From positions 118,856-182,855 of the forward strand of contig NZ_LSNE01000001.1 of assembly GCF_001565895.1 (NCBI RefSeq): 64,000 nt of DNA, written 5' to 3'. This DNA comes from Paraglaciecola hydrolytica. Its GTDB lineage: Bacteria > Pseudomonadota > Gammaproteobacteria > Enterobacterales > Alteromonadaceae. Shown here in pieces: positions 35,741 through 44,751 of the stretch. A model generated the notes under the pieces. It was not told the origin of the DNA. It did not search any database and worked only from the letters and a program-made list of their open reading frames with translations. The position numbers and the translations under genes are program-made. Positions within the stretch are counted from its first letter, which is position 1, and every line of letters begins with the position of its first letter.

Positions 35741-36048
35741 CATGTGCTGCGCACACTTATCGCTACGCGACTAAGTGTGCACAGCGTGCACAGATCTGCG
35801 CTGCGCGCACCGCAATCCATTGCGTTTTTCAGGTGACGTCCATGTCACCCGACCATACTTTTTTGCAACAGCACAAAAAAGTAGGCAAAAAACGCCGCTC
35901 TCCGGCCAACTTACTGATCCAATTTCAACCGTACCTTGTTGATCAAACCGGCGTGAGCGCACATCCTTGTGCGCTACACGCCTTGACCTCACGTCCTGTG
36001 AGGTCATTTGACAAGGCACAATCGAAATCGGGTAAGTTGGAGTCGAGA
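35741..36048 (+). repeat. Composite extragenic repeat, left copy
   Basis: Starts with GC-rich GCATGTGCTGCGC-type units, then a conserved box of about 85 bases (35826-35915) shared with the right copy in inverted orientation, and ends at GAGTCGAGA. It holds four hairpins with a TCC loop core: CGCAA-TCCA-TTGCG (35811), GGTGACG-TCCA-TGTCACC (35832), AGCGCACA-TCCT-TGTGCGCT (35956) and TGACCTCAC-GTCCT-GTGAGGTCA (35984). Outer arms CCAACTTAC / GTAAGTTGG (about 35919 and 36031) enclose the last two. Short open frames across it are artefacts of the repeat. Confidence 0.8.
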
Positions 36049-36437
36049 GGAAGCACAGCTTCGCTGCTAAGATGATGGGCTAACCCCTACTTATAAAAAA
36101 TCAGCTCAGGTTTTGCTTTTTTTGAGCTCGCGACTCGTCGCTACAAACTCGCAGCTATTTCTTGTGTAGGTCGGGATTTATCCGGTCGAAATTTGTGGCC
36201 GCCGATAAAATACTTAAGTCAAAAATCGCAAAACAGCGTAGCTAAATCAGTATTCCTGTTTAGGCGTGAAAATTATCCTTTGGTGAAAAATACAAATTCC
36301 ATTAGCATGAGCATTACCAATCATCAGCATGGTCGCGACGTTGCCCAACATGACGTTTATTCGTCACGGACAACATGTCGTATAAACGCAAAGTAGTTAC
36401 ATTTTCGTTGTACTTTGCTAAAAAAGAGAGAGTTTGG
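36049..36437. other. Non-coding stretch before the ATPase gene
   Basis: 389 bases with no convincing gene. It contains a Tyr/Gly-poor pattern TGTAGGTCGGG...ATCCGG typical of short dispersed sequences, and CAACATGACGTTTAT with a near-reverse copy at 36350-36392. The ATPase promoter should lie in the last 100 bases. Confidence 0.5.
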
Positions 36438-37883
36438 ATGAAGAATATAAAATTGCAGGATATCTATCTAGGCGAAAATGATGGAAAAAAGGAAGCTGTT
36501 TATCGTTCGGATTTTGAACGTTACTTTATTGATATAGATTACAATTTTGAAAAGTTACAGATAGATAAATATTTCCTAGTTTTAGGAAGAAAAGGTTCTG
36601 GAAAAACCTATTTAGGCCAGTACATTAAAAAGATGGCAGCTTCTGATCCCTTACATTTCTGTGATGTAAGTTCATACAAAGATTTCAAATTTCAGGAATT
36701 GGTCCAGCTCAAATCAGGAGATATCAAGCCAAACGAATACTATGAAATATGGCGCTGGTTACTTTTATTAGATATTGGTAAGCAATGTCTAGAAGATAAC
36801 GGTATTCCAGATTGTGATGCTAAAAGTAAACTAAATTCGTTTTTTGATGCCAATTATAATTCAACAAAAATTGATGCGAAAAAGATAGTTGAAGTTACCA
36901 AAAAGAAACAAGTTAGAGGTAGTATTTTAAGATCTTTTGTTGATGTATCCGGCGGAGAGAAATTAGAAGAGGGATCCTACCTTGACTATATAGATGATTT
37001 AGAGTCTGTTGTGTTTCAGGTGCTATCTCATTCTGACAGCAGATATACCGTTGTGTATGACGAACTTGATGATAGATTTAGGGATGATGAATATTATCGG
37101 CATTCCATTATTAGCTTACTAAAAGCTGCGGATCATATTAACTTGAAAGCGTTAGAGGATTTAGTTAAGGCAAAGATTATTATCCTATTAAGGACTGATA
37201 TATTTTCCATTTTCAATGATCCTGATCTTAATAAAATAAAAAGAGTAAATACTTTAAAAATTGATTGGGGAACTAGGGTTTCCGTAAGTTCGCCACTAAT
37301 AGGAATGATTGTTTCTAAAGCAAAAAAATCCAGTATATTAATGTCTGCTCTTACAGATGAAGAGGTGTTTAGAAATCTTTTTCCTCAAGATATTAATGGG
37401 ATAAATCCAGAGCGGTACATTCTTGAAAGATCATTCTTTCGCCCAAGAGATGTAATTACAATTCTTAATTTGATAATTGAAAAGTATCCAAATTCTGATT
37501 ATTTCGGCTGGAAAAGTTTTTTGGATGTTAAGCAAGAGTACTCGGAATACCTGCTTGATGAAGTTAGAAATGAGATGTATGGTCATTATAGAGATGAAGA
37601 AATAGATAGTATTTTTAGATTACTAAAAAACTACAACAAACATTTTGTAGTCTATCAAGAACTCAAAGAATATATGGAAAATAACCAATTTCATTACAAA
37701 GAATTGGATCTTGAAAAAATGCTAATCGGTCTATTTAAATTCAATGCACTTGGAAATAAATGGTTTAATGTATACAAAAGGAAGGAATACTATACTTGGG
37801 CTCATCGTGACGAAAAAGCTGATTTGGATTTAAATAAAACGATGGTTATTCATTTAGGGCTCAGAGAGGCACTCTCAATGTAA
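36438..37883 (+). CDS. P-loop ATPase, Sll1717-like
   Basis: About 481 residues. Walker A GRKGSGKT at about 50-57 and Walker B VVYDELDD with Asp208, then a sensor-like IILLRTDIFS strand. The helical C-terminal half has many Lys and Glu and no recognised domain. The layout resembles P-loop ATPases of the Sll1717 family, which often occur in variable and defence loci. The gene is clearly more AT-rich than its neighbours and sits alone between inverted repeats, which suggests horizontal gain. The ATG at 36438 is preferred (AGAGAG upstream) over the frame opening at 36375. Confidence 0.8.
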   Translation: MKNIKLQDIYLGENDGKKEAVYRSDFERYFIDIDYNFEKLQIDKYFLVLGRKGSGKTYLGQYIKKMAASDPLHFCDVSSYKDFKFQELVQLKSGDIKPNEYYEIWRWLLLLDIGKQCLEDNGIPDCDAKSKLNSFFDANYNSTKIDAKKIVEVTKKKQVRGSILRSFVDVSGGEKLEEGSYLDYIDDLESVVFQVLSHSDSRYTVVYDELDDRFRDDEYYRHSIISLLKAADHINLKALEDLVKAKIIILLRTDIFSIFNDPDLNKIKRVNTLKIDWGTRVSVSSPLIGMIVSKAKKSSILMSALTDEEVFRNLFPQDINGINPERYILERSFFRPRDVITILNLIIEKYPNSDYFGWKSFLDVKQEYSEYLLDEVRNEMYGHYRDEEIDSIFRLLKNYNKHFVVYQELKEYMENNQFHYKELDLEKMLIGLFKFNALGNKWFNVYKRKEYYTWAHRDEKADLDLNKTMVIHLGLREALSM

Positions 37884-37894
37884 TAAGGCAAAAC

Positions 37895-37919
37895 AAACGG
37901 ACTTGTCAAGTCGGTTTTT
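37895..37919 (+). terminator. Terminator after the ATPase gene
   Basis: Stem AAAC-G-GACTT / AAGTC-G-GTTT with a GTC loop and one mismatch, followed by T. It ends the ATPase transcript 12 bases after the stop. Confidence 0.65.
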
Positions 37920-37949
37920 GAGGAGTTAATTCAAAGAAAGGGGCTTTAT

Positions 37950-38290
37950 TCTCGACTCATTGCTCCCCGAGTACCGTTGGTTTTAAAAGGTCAAAGTGCA
38001 GGGATGCACTTTGAGTGAGAATGATGTCGGGAACATCTGCTCACGACCTTTTAAAATCAAGGCGCGCAGGGATTAGAGCAATGTTGGAGAGCGGCTTCTT
38101 TTGCCTACTTTTCTTAGCTGTTGAAAAAAAGTATGGTCGTGCGACATGGATGTCGCTTGAAAAAAAGCAGGGACTGCCAGTGCGCGCAGCGCATGCTTTA
38201 TAAGTGCAGCGCATGTACTGTCGCGCAGCGATGCTTTTAAAGCTCAGTGCGCGCAGCGCATGCCCCCGCGCAGCGATGTTTTTAAAACTC
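37950..38290 (-). repeat. Composite extragenic repeat, right copy (inverted)
   Basis: Inverted relative to the left copy: begins with TCTCGACTC, then arms TTTTAAAAGGTC / GACCTTTTAAAA enclosing two hairpins, then the shared box (about 38085-38165), then GC-rich CATGCGCTGCGC units. On the minus strand its hairpins are AAGTGCA-TCCC-TGCACTT (37993), GATGT-TCCCG-ACATC (38023), GCGACA-TCCA-TGTCGC (38141) and GCAG-TCC-CTGC (38167). Order and loop core match the left copy while the stem sequences differ. Confidence 0.8.
38178..38278. repeat. Short GC-rich repeat units at the outer end of the right copy
   Basis: CAGTGCGCGCAGCGCATGC occurs at 38178-38196 and 38245-38263. CGCGCAGCGATG, followed by T-rich sequence, occurs at 38222-38233 and 38267-38278. 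The left copy carries one or two related units near 35741 and 35792. Confidence 0.7.
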
Positions 38291-38299
38291 ACTTCACCT

Positions 38300-39106
38300 T
38301 TAGGTGCGTATATTGCGCTCTTCCATCTGAGCCAACGCCTTCGCTTGTTGCTCAGCGCTTAATACATTCCAAATGTCATGGCGGGTTTTAGCCATTAACA
38401 TAGCCTGTTGTAGATGCGCTGCTTGATATTCTGCTTGTAAAGCCAGATAAGCGGTGTCGTTGAATTCCGTGCTGGCAATTAACGTACGTTCTGCGTTACG
38501 AAAGGCTTTTTGGGTTTCTTTAGCTTGCTGCTGTTGGCTATAGTTTTGCTCTTTAATGGCCTTTATGGTGGTTTTTTGTTCATCACTTAGATCGAGTCTT
38601 GCAAACTGACCTTCACGGCTTCGTTCAGATTTATCACCTTTGGACTTTTTGTTGCCTTTAGCCCCTGCTTTTTCCTGTTTTCTATCGGCAATTTTAGCTA
38701 ATTTGGCTTGCTGCTTATCTGTGAGCAATAACCAAATTTGGTGCATGCCTGAGGCTTTTTCTAAAGCTAGTGTGGCTTTAGTTTGCTGATTTTGCTGTAT
38801 TGCCGTTTCTACTGCTGTTTCATTCCAACTATCAGCATGGATTAAACTAAATAATTCGGTTTTTGCATTTTTAATATCTTCTGCAATTAAACCAGTATCA
38901 GCGCGGCTTTGTTTGAGTATTTGTTTAACATCTTGGCGTTGTTCTTGGCTTAAGTCGAGTTGGGCTAGCACATGGCGCAGCTGATTTTTATCTTGGCCAC
39001 GGCCGTGTTCAGGATTTGCCAAGACTGGAGTGGCAATGACTAACGACAATGCTAAAGCTAACGGGCTAAACAGAGTTTTGAGTTTTGATGATGGTAATGT
39101 CAACAT
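38300..39106 (-). CDS. CpxP/Spy-like periplasmic protein with two LTxxQ-type modules
   Basis: About 268 residues with a signal peptide (cleavage near VLANP). Two similar helical modules are visible: LDLSQEQRQDVKQ near residue 60 and LDLSDEQKTTIKA near residue 180, each with a following long helix. E. coli CpxP is about 166 residues with one such unit; this one is duplicated and linked by a Lys-rich segment. The family senses or buffers misfolded envelope proteins and holds CpxA off. ATG 39106 is chosen because GAGGAT lies nine bases upstream. Divergent from cpxR across a CpxR box. Confidence 0.85.
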   Translation of the reverse strand: MLTLPSSKLKTLFSPLALALSLVIATPVLANPEHGRGQDKNQLRHVLAQLDLSQEQRQDVKQILKQSRADTGLIAEDIKNAKTELFSLIHADSWNETAVETAIQQNQQTKATLALEKASGMHQIWLLLTDKQQAKLAKIADRKQEKAGAKGNKKSKGDKSERSREGQFARLDLSDEQKTTIKAIKEQNYSQQQQAKETQKAFRNAERTLIASTEFNDTAYLALQAEYQAAHLQQAMLMAKTRHDIWNVLSAEQQAKALAQMEERNIRT

Positions 39107-39229
39107 AATGTATATCCTCTTTGGGTGAAATTTCTTAATCATTTGGCAAACATGCTGCCCTTGAAATAACGTTTTTGATTAAGTTGGGATGAGTTTAGCG
39201 CTTGCAATGCAAAGAAACGCAAAGCAGAT

Positions 39230-39245
39230 GTAAAGCTTTTGTAAA
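39230..39245. promoter_or_regulatory. CpxR box GTAAA-N6-GTAAA
   Basis: Tandem GTAAA repeats between the divergent cpxP-like and cpxR genes, the classic CpxR target (spacer 6 here, normally 5). A -10 element TATACT at 39275 suits autoactivation of cpxRA; its start point near 39287 excludes the GTG at 39281 as start codon. Confidence 0.75.
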
Positions 39246-39337
39246 GATGCACGGTCAGCCCCTAAGAGCAAGGGTATACTGTGGCACAAGCTACAAACGC
39301 AGATATAAAACAAGCAACAAACAGGTTTGAAAATAAA

Positions 39338-40033
39338 ATGACAAATAAACAATTACTGTTAATTGACGATGACGTTGAATTTACGGGATTACTGTCGCAG
39401 TACCTAAGTCCACAAGGTTATCAGCTGGATGTTGCTCATGATGGTGAGTCGGGCCTTGCGATGGCTAAGGGTCACAAAAAATATGATTTGATCCTCTTAG
39501 ATGTGATGTTACCTAAACTCGATGGGTTTGAAGTACTCAAAAAATTACGCAACAGTCACCTTACGCCTGTATTGATGTTGACGGCCAAAGGTGATGATTT
39601 TGATAAAATTTTTGGTCTTGAGTTGGGGGCTGACGATTATTTACCCAAGCCTTTTAATCACCGTGAATTATCAGCCAGAATTAAAGCCATTGTTAGGCGT
39701 ATGGAAAATGTGCCTAACAGCACAATCCAGCAGATACTGAGTTTAGGCGATGTGGTATTGGCGCCTGCAACTATGCAGGTAAAGTGTCAGGACAACGCCT
39801 TAGAGTTAACCGGTACAGAGTTTTCCATCTTGCATTTGTTAATGCTCAATCATGGTAATTTGGTGAGTAAAAATGAACTAAGCGAAAAAGTCTTAGGCCG
39901 TAAAATGGCGGCTTTTGATCGCAGTATCGATATGCACGTGAGTAATATTCGCCGTAAATTAGCTGTTTTTAGTAGTGAGGAAAAAATCAAAACTCACCGA
40001 GGCGCTGGCTACCTGTATGTGGTGCAAGGATGA
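39338..40033 (+). CDS. cpxR: CpxR-like response regulator
   Basis: About 231 residues. Receiver domain with Asp-Asp pocket (LLLIDDDVEF) and phosphorylated Asp55 (LLDVMLP), Lys in LPKPF, then an OmpR/PhoB winged helix domain (about 130-230). It binds DNA when phosphorylated. It overlaps cpxA by four bases. The divergent CpxP-like gene and the CpxR box support the Cpx assignment. Confidence 0.9.
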   Translation: MTNKQLLLIDDDVEFTGLLSQYLSPQGYQLDVAHDGESGLAMAKGHKKYDLILLDVMLPKLDGFEVLKKLRNSHLTPVLMLTAKGDDFDKIFGLELGADDYLPKPFNHRELSARIKAIVRRMENVPNSTIQQILSLGDVVLAPATMQVKCQDNALELTGTEFSILHLLMLNHGNLVSKNELSEKVLGRKMAAFDRSIDMHVSNIRRKLAVFSSEEKIKTHRGAGYLYVVQG

Positions 40034-41433
40034 AAGCACTGAAGCGTTTTAACCCGGCTAATAATCTGTATATCAAGGTGTTTTTATGGTTTTGGGTGGC
40101 CACTGTCATCATGGTCAGTTCGTCAGCTTGGATCATCCAAAAACTCAATGATGAAGTGCGTTATAGGCCCATTCGTAAGTCGCAGTTAAGTGAACTCAAT
40201 CGTGTTACGGATAGATTGCAAAGCTTTTTAGCCAAAAGACAGGATACAAATGAACCTGAGCGTTTATTGATGCAGTTAGGCATGCGTTATCAAATGGGGC
40301 TTATTTTGGTGGAGCCAGAGAGTAAAAAAGTACTGTCTGGTTTGCCTCGCCATATGCGTCTAGATGAAGACGTGTTTGTTAATATCAGTGCTGAGACACC
40401 GGCTATTTCTATCGACAGTGGACTGGGTGTTTTTTCAGGACCGGGTTTGATTAATTACAATGGTAAACCTCATCTATTGTTTATTGGTAAACCTATGCCT
40501 TCTGGATTTTTGGGCTCTGTGAGGCGCCAACATCCAGGTATCATGCTAGGTATCGCCTTAATAATCAGCGGCATATTGTGCTTTTTGTTTGCACGCTCCT
40601 TGGTTAAACCTATTCGACAGTTGCAGCATGCCTCGCAACAAATGGCTGCCGGTAATCTGAGTGCACGGGTAGGTAGTGCGAGTCAACGCCATGATGAAAT
40701 TGGCCGTCTCGGGCGTGATTTTAATCATATGTCTCAACAAGTTGAAATATTGCTCAGTAGTCAAAAGCGTCTATTAGCTGATATTTCCCACGAATTACGT
40801 TCGCCGCTGGCTCGTTTGCAATTATCTATCGGTATAGTGCAACAACAAGCCGAAAGTTTGGATGATGACTTTTTGCGTACCTCCTTAGATCGCATCGAAA
40901 AAGAAGCCGCGCAAATCGAAAAAATGATTGCCCAAGTGCTAATGTTGTCGCGGCTGGATAACCCACAAGCCATGCAGCATAAAGAAAGCTTGGATATACA
41001 AGCTTTGTTATCAGCCATTATCAGCGATGCGCAATTTGAAGCTCAAGAGCAACAAAAAGAAGTGTTAATTAGTCACAGTGAGCAAGCTGAAGTGATGGGG
41101 GATGCACAGATGCTCAGTAGCGCTATTGAAAACGTGCTACGTAATGCAGTTAAATATGCTCGTAAAATTATTGATGTGCGTGTTTACACCGATGAAAGTT
41201 CAGTACATCTTGTCATTACAGATGATGGCAAAGGGATAGAGCCTGCCCAGTTAGTGCGAATATTCGAACCTTTTTACCGAGAGTCACTGGCTCGCGATAG
41301 AGACTCGGGAGGTGTTGGTCTTGGGTTGGCTATAGCTTATCAGGCGGTGAGTCAACATAAGGGGAGGATTGAAGCAAAAAACACTGAGCTTGGAGGATTA
41401 GAGGTACATATTTCTTTACCTTTGTCGGCCTGA
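40030..41433 (+). CDS. cpxA: CpxA-like sensor histidine kinase
   Basis: 467 residues: membrane helix (about 15-35), periplasmic domain, second helix (about 170-190), HAMP domain (about 190-245), then His254 in SHELRSP, the N box NVLRNAVKYA and the G boxes DDGKGI and GGVGLGLAI. It senses envelope stress and phosphorylates CpxR. ATGA overlap with cpxR shows coupling. Confidence 0.9.
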   Translation: MKALKRFNPANNLYIKVFLWFWVATVIMVSSSAWIIQKLNDEVRYRPIRKSQLSELNRVTDRLQSFLAKRQDTNEPERLLMQLGMRYQMGLILVEPESKKVLSGLPRHMRLDEDVFVNISAETPAISIDSGLGVFSGPGLINYNGKPHLLFIGKPMPSGFLGSVRRQHPGIMLGIALIISGILCFLFARSLVKPIRQLQHASQQMAAGNLSARVGSASQRHDEIGRLGRDFNHMSQQVEILLSSQKRLLADISHELRSPLARLQLSIGIVQQQAESLDDDFLRTSLDRIEKEAAQIEKMIAQVLMLSRLDNPQAMQHKESLDIQALLSAIISDAQFEAQEQQKEVLISHSEQAEVMGDAQMLSSAIENVLRNAVKYARKIIDVRVYTDESSVHLVITDDGKGIEPAQLVRIFEPFYRESLARDRDSGGVGLGLAIAYQAVSQHKGRIEAKNTELGGLEVHISLPLSA

Positions 41434-41479
41434 TTGGTTTAATTTAGTACTTAATAATTACCCAGCTAAAGAGGCACTG

Positions 41480-41908
41480 ATGATTATTGAAAAACTGATG
41501 AGTAAGCCCATAGTCACGGTTGAAATGGATGATACCCTTAAGGTAGTCAAACATATTTTTGAACGGGCCAAATTTCATCATCTATTGGTGGTTGAAAAAG
41601 ATGTGTTATACGGGGTTATTTCCGATCGTGATTTACTTAAAGCTATCAGTCCTCATATTGGTACCCCCAATGAAACCCCCCATGATACGGTGACTTTAAA
41701 TAAAAGAGTGCATCAGATCATGACTCGTAAACCCATCACCTTGCCGCCTCAGGCAGATGTTTATGCCGCTATCAGTATTTTCAATTTGCACAGTATTTCG
41801 TGTATTCCTATTGTTGACGACAAACGTAAACCCATTGGCATAGTCACTTGGCGCGATATCTTGCGTGTAATTGAAGAAAATCATAATAAAAAAACGCTCA
41901 AAAAATAG
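41480..41908 (+). CDS. CBS-domain pair protein
   Basis: 142 residues made of two CBS domains (about 1-60 and 75-135; VISDRDLLKAISP and VTWRDILRVIEE at the ends of the modules). CBS pairs bind adenine nucleotides and regulate partner proteins. It follows cpxA by 46 bases and may be on the same transcript. Partner unknown. Confidence 0.85.
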   Translation: MIIEKLMSKPIVTVEMDDTLKVVKHIFERAKFHHLLVVEKDVLYGVISDRDLLKAISPHIGTPNETPHDTVTLNKRVHQIMTRKPITLPPQADVYAAISIFNLHSISCIPIVDDKRKPIGIVTWRDILRVIEENHNKKTLKK

Positions 41909-41994
41909 CTTGCTCAAACTTTTACGCTTAAGGCTAAAGCATGGTAGCTAATATCTATCCTAAACGATGTAATTGTTACGACAGGTTGACCTAA

Positions 41995-42978
41995 ATGAAT
42001 GGAAATAGTGAAGCTAAGATTAATGATTTTATCATGTCTAAGGAAAGTGATTTAGCAAGGGCTTATTCGCAAGATATACAGCCATTTTGGCAGCAAAGTG
42101 TAAAGCAGGGCTGCTTTATCGGTATCGAAAATATTGATATTGCCTACGCCTATGTCTTGCATCCACAAGCGATTGGCTCAATTGTTATCTCTTCAGGTCG
42201 CATTGAGAGTTATATCAAATACAAAGAGCTAGTTTATGAGCTCTATCAAAACGGCTATTCCGTGTTTATCCATGATCATCGAGGGCAGGGCTTGTCGGGC
42301 CGCATGACAGCAAATCCACATATGGGTTATGTGGATGATTTTGCTGATTATGTGAGTGATTTTAAATTATTCATGGATCACATCGTTATGCCAAATTGTA
42401 TGGCACAGCCTAGTTTGCTTTGTCATTCTATGGGCGGTGCGATAGGGGCACTTATGGTACTGTCCTATCCCAAGTTGTTTGCTAAGGTTGCCTTTTCGGC
42501 CCCCATGTTTGGTATTAAGCCAGCCTTACCCTCTTGGTTAGCTAGCTTTTTAATTAAGTGTCATTTTGCCGTTAACAAGCAGATTGCTTATTTTGCTGGG
42601 CAACTGGACTATGTTAAGCATGATTTTGCCGACAACGATCTGACTCACAGTGAAATTAGATATCAGATTTTTCGTCAAGAGTATGCTGACTGTCCCCAAT
42701 TGCAATTAGGTGGGGTGACAGGCAACTGGTTAAAGGCCGCAGCGCAAGCCATGGATAATGTAGAGCGGCAAGCCCATGCCTTTCCCATACCCGCTTTGGT
42801 TATTCAAGCAGGTGCAGATACTGTGGTTGATAATAAACGCCAGCGGCGCGTGGTAGATAAAATGGCTAAGGTTAGTTTTAAAATAATTGCTGGTGCAAAA
42901 CATGAATTATTAGCGGAACAGGATGACTTCAGGCAGGCCTGTCTACAGGCTATTTTAGATTTTGTTAAACCCGTTTAA
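41995..42978 (+). CDS. Alpha/beta hydrolase, lysophospholipase/monoacylglycerol-lipase-like
   Basis: 327 residues. HDHRGQG strand, nucleophile elbow SHSMGGA (Ser), acid near VIQAGADTVVD and His in GAKHELLAE. The pattern matches PldB-like lysophospholipases or MGL lipases. No signal peptide, so probably cytoplasmic or membrane-associated. Confidence 0.88.
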   Translation: MNGNSEAKINDFIMSKESDLARAYSQDIQPFWQQSVKQGCFIGIENIDIAYAYVLHPQAIGSIVISSGRIESYIKYKELVYELYQNGYSVFIHDHRGQGLSGRMTANPHMGYVDDFADYVSDFKLFMDHIVMPNCMAQPSLLCHSMGGAIGALMVLSYPKLFAKVAFSAPMFGIKPALPSWLASFLIKCHFAVNKQIAYFAGQLDYVKHDFADNDLTHSEIRYQIFRQEYADCPQLQLGGVTGNWLKAAAQAMDNVERQAHAFPIPALVIQAGADTVVDNKRQRRVVDKMAKVSFKIIAGAKHELLAEQDDFRQACLQAILDFVKPV

Positions 42979-43031
42979 TTGAGCTTGCTTAATGAACATC
43001 CGCCGAACTTACGCAATACGGACGTTTGCTT

Positions 43032-44078
43032 TTACATTGCGGCCTTAATGACACAATTTCTACCAGATTCTTTTCCTAAATAAAGTACTTTATCTGCCAG
43101 CTCGATAAAATGTTCGATGGAAGTCAGGTTATCGCCACTGCGGGTACACAAGCCAATAGTGGCAGTGACATTAATACTGTTGATAGTATCTATCTCAATG
43201 GATGTTTGGGCGATTTCAAGTAATATTTGCTGGGCGATTTCAAAGGCTTTTTGCTCGTTGGCGTCTTTTATTACTACTATAAATTCTTCACCACCATATC
43301 TACCCGCTTGATCAGTATGCTGGCGAATTCCCTGTTTTAAACACTGGGCTGCGGCTCTTAAACATTGATCGCCTACTAAGTGGCCATAGTTATCATTAAT
43401 TTGTTTGAAGTGATCCAAATCAATCATGAGGACAGATAAGTGGGTGTTTTTTAGCTTGGCTTCATCCATAGCGTGTTGCAAAAACAGCATAATGGAACGT
43501 CGATTGTGAATTCCTGTTAATACATCTATTTCGGCCTGTTCACTCAACTTGTTACCTAAAGTACTGATGATTCGGTTAAATTCAATACCAAATTTACAGG
43601 CAAACAAAACTGAGAATGTCAGCCAAATGGTTCTGGCTATTGTTTTATTTTGGGGCACATTTTCGTAAGTGTAATCGGGTAATAAACCTGAACTAAAATA
43701 GATGGCGAGCAAACACACAACAATAATCAAGGTTGTAATCCAAGTATATTTGGCATTACTAACGAGGGAGACAAAGATAGGAATAATAGGAAATAAATAG
43801 GAGAAATGACTATTATTGCCCCCTGAGACTAACACTATGGGTAGCAGAACCAACATCACACTCGCCACCAGTAACATGGCTTGCCAGTCTTTGGGTTGGG
43901 CTTTTTTGACGAAGAGAAACACACAGCCAAGAACAAATGAGTTGAAGATACCCATGTAGGTAAACACTATGCTTTGTTCAACAATGAGGGGGCGAATAAT
44001 CGTGGCAGACAAGGTTAAGGCAAAATTTAAAAATGCCGTTTTAACAATAATGACATGCCTTATTTTTTCAATAAACAC
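43032..44078 (-). CDS. Membrane diguanylate cyclase
   Basis: 348 residues: about six hydrophobic helices (1-175), then a GGDEF domain with the active motif GGEEF (in YGGEEFIVV) and the upstream DVLTGIHNRR and DHFKQIND segments. It should make cyclic di-GMP. No RxxD inhibitory site is evident upstream of GGEEF. It lies convergent with the lipase gene. Confidence 0.9.
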   Translation of the reverse strand: MFIEKIRHVIIVKTAFLNFALTLSATIIRPLIVEQSIVFTYMGIFNSFVLGCVFLFVKKAQPKDWQAMLLVASVMLVLLPIVLVSGGNNSHFSYLFPIIPIFVSLVSNAKYTWITTLIIVVCLLAIYFSSGLLPDYTYENVPQNKTIARTIWLTFSVLFACKFGIEFNRIISTLGNKLSEQAEIDVLTGIHNRRSIMLFLQHAMDEAKLKNTHLSVLMIDLDHFKQINDNYGHLVGDQCLRAAAQCLKQGIRQHTDQAGRYGGEEFIVVIKDANEQKAFEIAQQILLEIAQTSIEIDTINSINVTATIGLCTRSGDNLTSIEHFIELADKVLYLGKESGRNCVIKAAM

Positions 44079-44231
44079 GTTATTCCTTAAGCGCTGAAGA
44101 CAGGTCTTTTACTGGACAAAGTGGTCTTAAGTCTGGATAGGGTATATGTTTTATAGAGTATGATTAAACTGTCTCTGGATCCATTTTTTTTGTTAAACTA
44201 AGCCTATGTTATATAAAGAATTACCCGCAAT

Positions 44232-44696
44232 ATGCTAGATATCGTTTTATACCAACCTGAAATACCGCCCAATACTGGCAATATAATCCGTTTGTGCGCC
44301 AATACGGGTTTTGCTTTGCATCTTATCGAGCCACTTGGTTTTGATTGGGATGATAAAAAGGTGCGTCGTGCAGGTCTGGATTACCATGAGTTTGCCAAAG
44401 TGCAACGTTACCCCAATTTGCAAGCTTATATTGAGGCGCGTGCCCCTAAACGGATTTTTGCTTGCACCACTAAAGGCAAAGCATTTTTTGCTGAGGCTGA
44501 TTTTAAGTTAGGGGATTGTTTATTATTTGGCTCGGAAACCCGTGGATTGCCGATGGATGTGATTGAGTCATTGCCACCTGAGCAACGTTTACGTATACCC
44601 ATGTTGCCAGAAAGTCGCAGTATGAATTTATCCAATGCAGTTTCGGTTTTTGTGTATGAAGCATGGCGGCAGATGGGATTTGAAGGAGCGGTGTAG
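44232..44696 (+). CDS. trmL: tRNA (cytidine(34)-2'-O)-methyltransferase
   Basis: 154 residues, the normal length. SPOUT motifs: [24 protein letters not shown] and [18 protein letters not shown]. It methylates the wobble base of certain leucine tRNAs. Single gene, convergent with fre. Confidence 0.95.
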   Translation: MLDIVLYQPEIPPNTGNIIRLCANTGFALHLIEPLGFDWDDKKVRRAGLDYHEFAKVQRYPNLQAYIEARAPKRIFACTTKGKAFFAEADFKLGDCLLFGSETRGLPMDVIESLPPEQRLRIPMLPESRSMNLSNAVSVFVYEAWRQMGFEGAV

Positions 44697-44751
44697 GTGT
44701 TTCTTTTTAATAAAGACAGAAACACAGAACATCGCTCATCATCTAAAAAAT

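Noticed and set aside
35771..36396. Several short open frames (60-80 residues) on both strands
   Set aside because: They lie inside the hairpin repeat or just after it; their peptides are translations of the repeat box and match between copies only because the DNA repeats.
38015..38292. Two open frames of 62 and 83 residues
   Set aside because: Same reason: they translate the right repeat copy on opposite strands.
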